A DNA stretch of 64,000 bases from the NCBI RefSeq assembly GCF_011745145.1, contig NZ_CP050191.1, forward strand, positions 6,092,473 to 6,156,472. The letters are read 5' to 3'. Shown piece by piece: positions 58,549-64,000 of this stretch. The stretch comes from Mycobacterium sp. DL440. Its GTDB lineage: Bacteria; Actinomycetota; Actinomycetes; Mycobacteriales; Mycobacteriaceae. The position numbers and the translations under genes were made by a program. How positions within the stretch are numbered: position 1 is the stretch's first letter; the number at the start of each line of letters is the position of its first letter. The notes under the pieces were generated by a model, which was not told the origin of the DNA, made no database searches, and saw only the letters and a program-made list of their open reading frames with translations.

Positions 58549-60422
58549 GGTCCGCGTACTCGCGTGACTTCGTCAGCGCAGTCGTTGCCGATGGGTTGCC
58601 AGGGGTCGGGGTCGTCGTATGTGTATGTGTCCTCGCGGGATTCGATCGGCGGTAGGCCGTCATCGAGCAGCATCCACTCGGGCGGTAGGTCTGGGTCGCA
58701 CGCTTCTGTGTCCCAGAGGTGTTCGACGTTGGGTGCGATGGGTGTGGGTTGGTCGAAGTCGTTGAACCACTCCAGGTTCCACTCCGGGTCCCAGTGTGTA
58801 TCCCACTCCGGGACGCGCTCGAGGCTACATTCCAGTTCCCACTCCGGGGCGTGCGCTAGGTTCCATTCCAGTTCCTGTTCAGGGTGCAGTGTCAGGTCTG
58901 GCTCCGGTTCCCATTCGGGGCCTGGCTGCGGGTCCCGCGCCAGTTCCTGTTCTGGTGCGCGCGTCGATTCGGGCGCGGGATCGTGGGTCGGGTTCTGCGC
59001 CGGTGGTGCCGGTGCCGGTTCCGGGCCTGCGTCTGATTCCGGCTCCTCGTCGGGTGGTGGTTGGTCCTCGGGTGGGGCCAGGAGCAGTTCGGGGCGGTGG
59101 TGGTAGTTGATGCGGTTCTGGCCGTGGTCCAGCCCCGGCGGCGGCTGCCATTCGACTTCCCCGCGGTCGTTGATGGTGGTGGTGTAACCGCCGTCGGCGT
59201 CGACCAGGCGATTGTCGGGCCCACACGCCAGGGCCATCTCATCGACGTTGGTATGCCCGCCGGCAGCCCAGTCGGCCTCGCCGTGATGGGCCTGGCAGCC
59301 GTAAGCACCGACGGTGCAGCCCGGTTTCGTGCAACCCCCGTCACGAGCGATCAACACGATCCGCTGCGCCGGGCTGGCGACACGGCGGGCCCGGAAATAG
59401 TCGAGAGCTGATCCGGTGGCCTGGTCGAACACCACCAGATGATGATTCGCGTGCGATCCCATCCGGATGACGTCCTTGATCGGAACCTTGGTGCCGCCAC
59501 CGCTCACCCCGATCCCGGCACGCGATTCCAGATCCTGCAGAGTCGTGCGAATGATGATCGACACCGGTAAACCGTTGAGCTGACCCAGATCACCGCTCAT
59601 CAACGCGATCCGCCCGACGACGATCAGCGCGTCGTGCTGGCGTTGGGCCAGGGTGCGCTGATCGTTGTCGATCTGCGCCTGGGTCGGGGTGCCGGAGGTG
59701 CAGGGTTCCTCATCGTCGGGGTTGCACATGCCGGGGGCAGCGAACTTGGCGAACAGCACCTCCCACACCGCAGCAGCTTCCGGGGTCAGATTCGCCGTCA
59801 GCGCCGTCATCGCATCCCGGCCCTGCTTGCCGACACTGGCCCCGCGTTTGCGGGCACGTTCGGTGTCGTCGGGTTCGGGGCCGTCCTGATCGAGCAGGAA
59901 CAGGCGCAACTCCGCGGTGTCTTTGAGTTCCTTGGGCCCTACCCCGACAGCGACCCGCACCAGGTCGCCTTCGAACTGCTCGCGGGTCACCTGGTCGACG
60001 AACCCCGGAAGCCGGTTGATCGCATCACGCAGCACCCGCACGTGATCGGCGTTGATCTGCCCGGCCGACTGTGCGGCGGCGACCGCCGCCAGTACCGGGG
60101 GCAGGGCTTCACCGGTCAGCGCGCGGCGCGGCCCCAGTTCGGCGGCCTCTGCCAGGCGCCGGCCGGCGTCCGAGCCCGACAACCGCCAGCGGATCCGCAG
60201 CACCTCATTCCACGACTTGGCGCCCATCTCGCGGGGTGTGGTCTCGGCCTGCAACTGCGCCAACATCCGATGGGACAGCGCAGGCAGCTGACACGTCAGG
60301 GCCTCGTACTCGTCCATGACCGCGACCAGTTCGGCCCGGGTCAGCGAGGAGAAGTCACCGGCGGCGAACGCGTCGAACGCGGCCCGCAACGCCGCTACTG
60401 CCTGGACCGCACCCGCCTGCAT
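58545..60422 (-). CDS. DUF222 / 13E12-type HNH protein with long repetitive tail
   Basis: A 625-residue protein: DUF222 region (to about 330), then an HNH-like domain CTKPGCTVGAYGCQAHHGEA, followed by GGHTNVDEMALACGPDNRLV, where the last His is replaced by Asn, a variant common in this family. About 190 more residues are Pro/Glu/Trp-rich with irregular repeats of the type PEWELE, EWNLE and PEWDTHWDPEW. The start ATG 60422 is chosen because the TTGTCGGTGGTCG element then stands 16 bases upstream, as in the HNH gene at 19194; ATG 60437 is also in frame. Function unknown. Confidence 0.82.
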   Translation of the reverse strand: MQAGAVQAVAALRAAFDAFAAGDFSSLTRAELVAVMDEYEALTCQLPALSHRMLAQLQAETTPREMGAKSWNEVLRIRWRLSGSDAGRRLAEAAELGPRRALTGEALPPVLAAVAAAQSAGQINADHVRVLRDAINRLPGFVDQVTREQFEGDLVRVAVGVGPKELKDTAELRLFLLDQDGPEPDDTERARKRGASVGKQGRDAMTALTANLTPEAAAVWEVLFAKFAAPGMCNPDDEEPCTSGTPTQAQIDNDQRTLAQRQHDALIVVGRIALMSGDLGQLNGLPVSIIIRTTLQDLESRAGIGVSGGGTKVPIKDVIRMGSHANHHLVVFDQATGSALDYFRARRVASPAQRIVLIARDGGCTKPGCTVGAYGCQAHHGEADWAAGGHTNVDEMALACGPDNRLVDADGGYTTTINDRGEVEWQPPPGLDHGQNRINYHHRPELLLAPPEDQPPPDEEPESDAGPEPAPAPPAQNPTHDPAPESTRAPEQELARDPQPGPEWEPEPDLTLHPEQELEWNLAHAPEWELECSLERVPEWDTHWDPEWNLEWFNDFDQPTPIAPNVEHLWDTEACDPDLPPEWMLLDDGLPPIESREDTYTYDDPDPWQPIGNDCADEVTRVRGP

Positions 60423-60438
60423 GATTCGAACATACATT

Positions 60439-60451
60439 CGACCACCGACAA
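60439..60451 (-). promoter_or_regulatory. TTGTCGGTGGTCG element upstream of the second HNH gene
   Basis: This minus-strand copy of the element at 19165-19177 is identical over 13 bases and also lies 16 bases before the assigned ATG (60422). Confidence 0.55.
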
Positions 60452-60490
60452 GTATGGCCGCAGTCTTCTAGGCCCGCAATCGACTCAGGG

Positions 60491-60817
60491 TCAGTGCGTG
60501 TCGTGCTTGGGCAGCAATGTCTCGTGTGCCGAAGACGTTGCGGCGCGGAACAACACCGCGATCAGGGCTAGCGCCCCGACTGCGACAACCGGGATGGTCC
60601 ACAGCCGGCGGGTCATCACGGCCGACCCGCACTTGTCCGCGTACTCCTGGCCGGCGGCGTTGGCCTGCACCAGGTGCGCCGAATACCCGGAACCGCAGGG
60701 GATCTGCATACCGAACTGATCGAAGTCATCGAGGTAGACCGGCAGGCTCAGCAGGTACAGCCCGATGGCGAGCACCACTGCCCCGGCGATTCCGATATAG
60801 ACGGCACGAAAACTCAC
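60491..60817 (-). CDS. small two-helix membrane protein
   Basis: A 108-residue protein with two membrane segments (YIGIAGAVVLAIGLYLLSLP and IPVVAVGALALIAVLFRA) and a loop between them with two cysteines (QIPCGSGYSAHL; YADKCGSAV). GGGGGAACG precedes the GTG at 60817. It follows the 74-residue membrane protein by ten bases, so the two form one unit divergent from the tandem TetR gene. Family and role not recognised. Confidence 0.68.
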   Translation of the reverse strand: MSFRAVYIGIAGAVVLAIGLYLLSLPVYLDDFDQFGMQIPCGSGYSAHLVQANAAGQEYADKCGSAVMTRRLWTIPVVAVGALALIAVLFRAATSSAHETLLPKHDTH

Positions 60818-60827
60818 CGTTCCCCCT

Positions 60828-61052
60828 TCACGTCATACATACGTCGGTGAACAACAACACCGGCCACGAGACGATCGCCCCCAGGAAGGACACCACCGCG
60901 TCGAGGCCGCCCATCGATGGCAGATGGTCGGTGTGCGTGCCGGACCAGACGGTACCGATCAACAGGTAGGGCACGCCGAGCACCACAGCTACGACGATCA
61001 GTTCGCCGAGAGCGACGCGGTGGGCCAGCAACCTCCGTAACTTGGCAAACAC
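60828..61052 (-). CDS. small two-helix membrane protein
   Basis: A 74-residue protein: LRRLLAHRVALGELIVVAVV, then YLLIGTVWSGTHTDHL and a second hydrophobic segment VVSFLGAIVSWPVLLFTDVC. GTG 61052 is chosen; ATG 61079 would add nine residues. It is the first gene of a two-gene unit divergent from the tandem TetR regulator, which may control it. Not recognised. Confidence 0.6.
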   Translation of the reverse strand: MFAKLRRLLAHRVALGELIVVAVVLGVPYLLIGTVWSGTHTDHLPSMGGLDAVVSFLGAIVSWPVLLFTDVCMT

Positions 61053-61148
61053 GTGACCCCCGTCTGGCCTCAACGCCATCTATGTTAACGCCTATTCTCT
61101 ACCGAACTACCATTTTGACCCGGCTGTTCGGTCCGTTAGTGTGACGGA

Positions 61149-62396
61149 ATGGCGCGCATCTCGCCCCGGTCGATCGGCAGCGGTGGCGATGGTGTGCGGC
61201 GTCGCCCCAAAGACCGAAAGGCGCAGATAGCGCGGGCCTCGGCGGAGTCTTTCAGCGCTCTGGGCTATCACGGCGTGAGCATGGAGGCCATTGCCTCGCG
61301 GGTCGGGATTTCTGCGGCCGCGTTGTACCGGCACTATTCGAGCAAGTACGAACTGTTCCGCGACGCCGTGCTGAACCTCAGTCAGCAACTTGTCGACGGG
61401 ACGGCGTTCGCCGACGACGCCGAGGGCGACCCGCGGGAGCGGTTGCGCCTCATCGTCGCTGCGCTCAGTGACACTGCTTTGGTTAATCGCGAATCCGGCG
61501 GTCTGTACCGCTGGGAGGCGCGTTATCTGCGTGGCGACGACCAGAGCACCCTGGACGCGCAGGTGCGGACGGTGCACCGGCGGATTCACCGCCCGCTGAT
61601 GGAATTGCGGCCCGAAATGAGCTCGCGGGCCCGCTGGACCCTGTCGACTGCGGTGCTCGGCGTAATCGGCAGCGTCGTCGACCACAGGTCCAAACTGCCC
61701 GCCGGCCAGGTCCGCGCACTGCTCGCCGATATCTGCGACACCGTGCTGGCAGCCGAGCTGCCAGAGTTCCCCAACGCGACGGACCCCGTGGTGACGCCGC
61801 CGCCGGTCGTGACGGCGACGAAATACGAAGCGCTGCTGACCGAATCGATGCGGCTGTTCAATCAGAACGGCTATCGCGACACCACGATGGAGGACATCGC
61901 CGCAGCGGTAGGCATGCCCGCCTCGGGGATCTACCGGTATTTCTCCGGCAAGTCCGACATCCTGGCGGCCGGGTTCCGCCGCGCCGCCGACCGATTGTCG
62001 GGCGACATGGCCGAGGTGCTCGGCGCGGCGACGGACCCGGAGCAGGCGCTGGGTGCCCTCATCGACGGCTACGTGGCAAGATCCTTCGACCGCCCCGAGC
62101 TCGACTACGTCTACTACACCGAACGCCTCAACATGACGCCCGCCGACCAGAAGATCCTGCGCGACCTGCAGCGGGCGGCCGTGGAATCGTGGGTCGAGGT
62201 GGTCATGCCGGTACGCCCGCTGTGGAACGCGGGGCAGGCGCGCTTCGCCGTTCATGCGGCGATGGCGTTGGTGATCGACTTGGGCCGACTCATGAACTAT
62301 GAGAATTCGGAGCAGGCCCGAGCCGTCGTCGCGGTCATGGTCGATATGACGCTGCTGGGCCGTTACCGGTTACGAACGGCGTTGCCGGCCAGGTAG
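61149..62396 (+). CDS. tandem TetR regulator (two HTH domains in one chain)
   Basis: A 415-residue protein made of two TetR units. The first HTH is at about 25-70 (RKAQIARASAESFSALGYHG; ISAAALYRHYSSKYELFRDA), followed by a helical domain. The second HTH is at about 225-270 (TKYEALLTESMRLFNQNGYR; MPASGIYRYFSGKSDILAAG), again with a helical domain. A single chain with two HTHs may bind as a pseudo-dimer. Its 3' end overlaps the convergent DoxX-like gene by 34 bases. Confidence 0.86.
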   Translation: MARISPRSIGSGGDGVRRRPKDRKAQIARASAESFSALGYHGVSMEAIASRVGISAAALYRHYSSKYELFRDAVLNLSQQLVDGTAFADDAEGDPRERLRLIVAALSDTALVNRESGGLYRWEARYLRGDDQSTLDAQVRTVHRRIHRPLMELRPEMSSRARWTLSTAVLGVIGSVVDHRSKLPAGQVRALLADICDTVLAAELPEFPNATDPVVTPPPVVTATKYEALLTESMRLFNQNGYRDTTMEDIAAAVGMPASGIYRYFSGKSDILAAGFRRAADRLSGDMAEVLGAATDPEQALGALIDGYVARSFDRPELDYVYYTERLNMTPADQKILRDLQRAAVESWVEVVMPVRPLWNAGQARFAVHAAMALVIDLGRLMNYENSEQARAVVAVMVDMTLLGRYRLRTALPAR

Positions 62397-62632
62397 GCCA
62401 GATAGCCGAGCGTGCCGACGGCGGCCAGCTTGCGGGTCTTGGGCAGCAGGAGACCCAGGCCGATGGCGGTCTCGATACCGCCATTGGTGTAGATGTGCTT
62501 CTGCGTGTCCGTGGGGAACGCCGACTTGGTGACCGACTCGAACAGCTGCGGCTTCACAAAATGTGAGACGCCAGCGCCGGCCACGCTGAGGCCGACGAGC
62601 TTGGTCAGTTTGGAGTTCTTGCCCTCTGCCAT
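62363..62632 (-). CDS. DoxX-like small membrane protein
   Basis: An 89-residue protein with hydrophobic helices (KLVGLSVAGAGVSHFVKPQL; GIETAIGLGLLLPKTRKLAA; GTLGYLAYLAGNAV) in the pattern of DoxX-like membrane proteins. GAGGA eight bases before ATG 62632 sets the start. It follows the Baeyer-Villiger/flavin monooxygenase gene by 16 bases, so the two are co-transcribed; a link to its redox chemistry is possible but unproven. Confidence 0.7.
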   Translation of the reverse strand: MAEGKNSKLTKLVGLSVAGAGVSHFVKPQLFESVTKSAFPTDTQKHIYTNGGIETAIGLGLLLPKTRKLAAVGTLGYLAYLAGNAVRNR

Positions 62633-62648
62633 GTGTGATCCTCTCTGA

Positions 62649-64000
62649 TCAGGCAAATGTGTAGTCGCTCAACGGGAACCGCGAAGCTTCGGAGACGGCC
62701 CGGCGGGTCGTCATCGGCCGGAGCAGCGTTGCCTCGCCGCTCGGATTGAAATAGTACGACCGTGCCGATGCGCAGTTTCCGAGGGTGAACAGGGAGTCGC
62801 CCAGCGCCTCGGTCATCCGATCCAGATATCGGGAGTTGGCCTGTTCGGTGACCTCGAACGTCGTCGCCTTCCGGCGCTTGAGTTCGCCGAACAACCGGTC
62901 CATCAGGTGCATCTGATACTCCATGGTGTTGAAGAAGTTCAGACCCAGGAACGCGTATGGACTGGCCAGGCTCAGGTAATTCGGAAAGTTCGGCATCGAG
63001 ACGCCCTGGTAGGCCTGGAACCGGGTTTCGCGCCACCACTTTCCGAGATTGCGGCCGTCGCGTCCGATCACCTCGATGGCCGGGAAGTTGGCGTCCCACA
63101 GATCGAATCCGGTCGCCAGCACCAGGGTGTCGATGTCCGTCCGGGTGCCGTCTGAGTTGACGATCGCCCCTGGTTCTATCCGGTCGATTCCGCTTGCCTG
63201 CAGGTGCACGTGCGGTTTGGTGAAGGCGCGGTAGTAGCCGTTGGAGAACGTCGGGCGCTTGCAACCGAAGTCGTAGTCGGGGGTCAGCTTGCGGCGCAGT
63301 TCGGGGTCGCGGATCGAGGCGAACCGATGCAGCTTGGCGAGGTCGGCCGCGGCGATGTTGAACCGCCGGAAGTACCGGTGCTTGAGCACGGCGGTATCGA
63401 CCATGAATGCGTAGATGGCGTCGGTGACCGCACGCACGGCCCGCTGGGTCAGCGGGACCCGGGCGAACAGCGCCTTGACCCGCTCGGAGAATCGCAGGTC
63501 GATCTTGGGGACGACCCAGATCGGCGTGCGTTGGTAGACCGTCAGGTCCGCGGCCTTGCGGGCCAGCTCTGGGATGAGCTGCACGGCAGTGGCGCCCGTG
63601 CCGATGATCGCGATCCGGCGGCCGTCGGGCTGGTAGCCGTCATCCCAGTCGGTGGTGTGGATGACCTTGCCGGTGAAGTCGGCGATACCGGGGATGTCGG
63701 GCGTGTGGGGCTGGGACAGGAAGCCGGTGGCGGTGAGCAGGAAGCGTGTACTCACGGTCTCGCCACCGGCCAGGTTCACGTGCCAGAGGGCGGCCTCGTC
63801 ATCCCAGTGGGCACCCTCGACGGTGGTGTTGAACCGGATGTGGCGGCGCACGCCGTACTTGTCGGCGACATCGTCGGCGTACTGCTTGATCTCGGTGCCG
63901 GTGGAGAACAGCCTCGACCAGTTCGGATTCGGCTCGAAGAAGTACGAGTACGTCGTGGTCGGCACGTCCACGGCCAGGCCGGGGTAGTGGTTGACGTACC
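62649..64000 (-). CDS. Baeyer-Villiger / flavin-containing monooxygenase, 5' end outside window
   Basis: The last 450 codons of a class B flavin monooxygenase; the open frame runs past 64000, so the N-terminal FAD motif is missing here. Visible are YPGLAVDVPTTTYSYFF near the edge, the fingerprint FTGKVIHTTDW, NADPH motif GTGATA and VLATGFDLWDANFPAIEV. It resembles EthA-like and steroid-active Baeyer-Villiger enzymes. It is the third such enzyme in the window and is paired with the DoxX-like gene. Confidence 0.85.
   Translation of the reverse strand, partial: YVNHYPGLAVDVPTTTYSYFFEPNPNWSRLFSTGTEIKQYADDVADKYGVRRHIRFNTTVEGAHWDDEAALWHVNLAGGETVSTRFLLTATGFLSQPHTPDIPGIADFTGKVIHTTDWDDGYQPDGRRIAIIGTGATAVQLIPELARKAADLTVYQRTPIWVVPKIDLRFSERVKALFARVPLTQRAVRAVTDAIYAFMVDTAVLKHRYFRRFNIAAADLAKLHRFASIRDPELRRKLTPDYDFGCKRPTFSNGYYRAFTKPHVHLQASGIDRIEPGAIVNSDGTRTDIDTLVLATGFDLWDANFPAIEVIGRDGRNLGKWWRETRFQAYQGVSMPNFPNYLSLASPYAFLGLNFFNTMEYQMHLMDRLFGELKRRKATTFEVTEQANSRYLDRMTEALGDSLFTLGNCASARSYYFNPSGEATLLRPMTTRRAVSEASRFPLSDYTFA

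Noticed and set aside
61101..61142. ACCGAAC...GTTCGGT inverted repeat upstream of the tandem TetR
   Set aside because: The seven-base arms are 28 bases apart with no supporting features; chance is likely in this GC content.
1..64000. CRISPR arrays, tRNA or rRNA genes, insertion sequences, integrase or attachment sites
   Set aside because: None was seen on reading; no regularly spaced repeats, transposase motifs or cloverleaf sequences were recognised.

Overview
The window looks like the chromosome of a steroid-degrading mycobacterium (Mycobacterium/Mycolicibacterium type). The evidence is high GC, a complete yrbE/mce operon with Mce-associated proteins, two DUF222/13E12-type HNH genes, mycofactocin-type short-chain dehydrogenases (SDRs), F420/luciferase-like oxidoreductases, many GTG starts, and ATGA/GTGA stop-start overlaps. 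No tRNA, rRNA, CRISPR array or insertion sequence was recognised.

Layout. 1-6.4 kb: a KshA-type Rieske oxygenase with a coupled small Cys-rich protein, a KstR-like TetR, a gene of unknown function divergent from a second TetR across a palindrome, and a three-gene minus-strand unit (possible Fe(II)/2-oxoglutarate oxygenase, SDR, SnoaL-like). 6.4-6.8 kb: a gap holding a TetR remnant and a hairpin. 6.8-16.2 kb: a nine-gene minus-strand operon (CoA ligase, zinc alcohol dehydrogenase, aldehyde dehydrogenase, enoyl-CoA hydratase, two adjacent acyl-CoA dehydrogenases, SnoaL-like protein, SDR, esterase) that reads as a side-chain oxidation module. 16.3-24.5 kb: a HAPMO-like Baeyer-Villiger monooxygenase (BVMO) with an SDR, an HNH gene, a Dabb-domain protein, an Old Yellow Enzyme, an esterase and an IclR regulator with a palindromic operator. 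24.7-29.5 kb: the ring-degradation core kshB-hsaA-hsaC-kst4D. 29.6-36.6 kb: a plus-strand operon with a second BVMO, two mycofactocin-type SDRs, another SDR, a luciferase-like enzyme, SnoaL-like and dimeric-barrel proteins, and a homologue of 3-alpha-hydroxysteroid dehydrogenase. 36.6-43.6 kb: a luciferase-like enzyme, a P450, a sugar 3-dehydratase-like PMP enzyme with His in place of the catalytic Lys, a third mycofactocin-type SDR, a VOC protein, and IclR, TetR and thioesterase genes. 43.8-45.9 kb: a second kshA convergent with an hsaD-like hydrolase. 46.1-58.5 kb: yrbE/mce importer, small secreted proteins and two Mce-associated proteins. 58.5-64 kb: a long-tailed HNH gene, small membrane proteins, a tandem TetR, a DoxX-like protein and a BVMO cut by the window edge.

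Working model (inference): Mce imports a steroid. The 3-alpha-HSD, mycofactocin SDRs and Kst4D oxidise a saturated A ring to the 3-keto-4-ene. KshA/KshB hydroxylate C-9. HsaA, HsaC and HsaD process the opened, aromatised ring. BVMOs with esterases and the acyl-CoA enzymes handle side chain or D ring. A delta-1 KstD, HsaB and HsaE/F/G are not in the window, so it would depend on enzymes encoded elsewhere. The 3-alpha-HSD plus Kst4D pairing points to 5-alpha- or 3-alpha-hydroxy steroids or bile acids rather than plain cholesterol.
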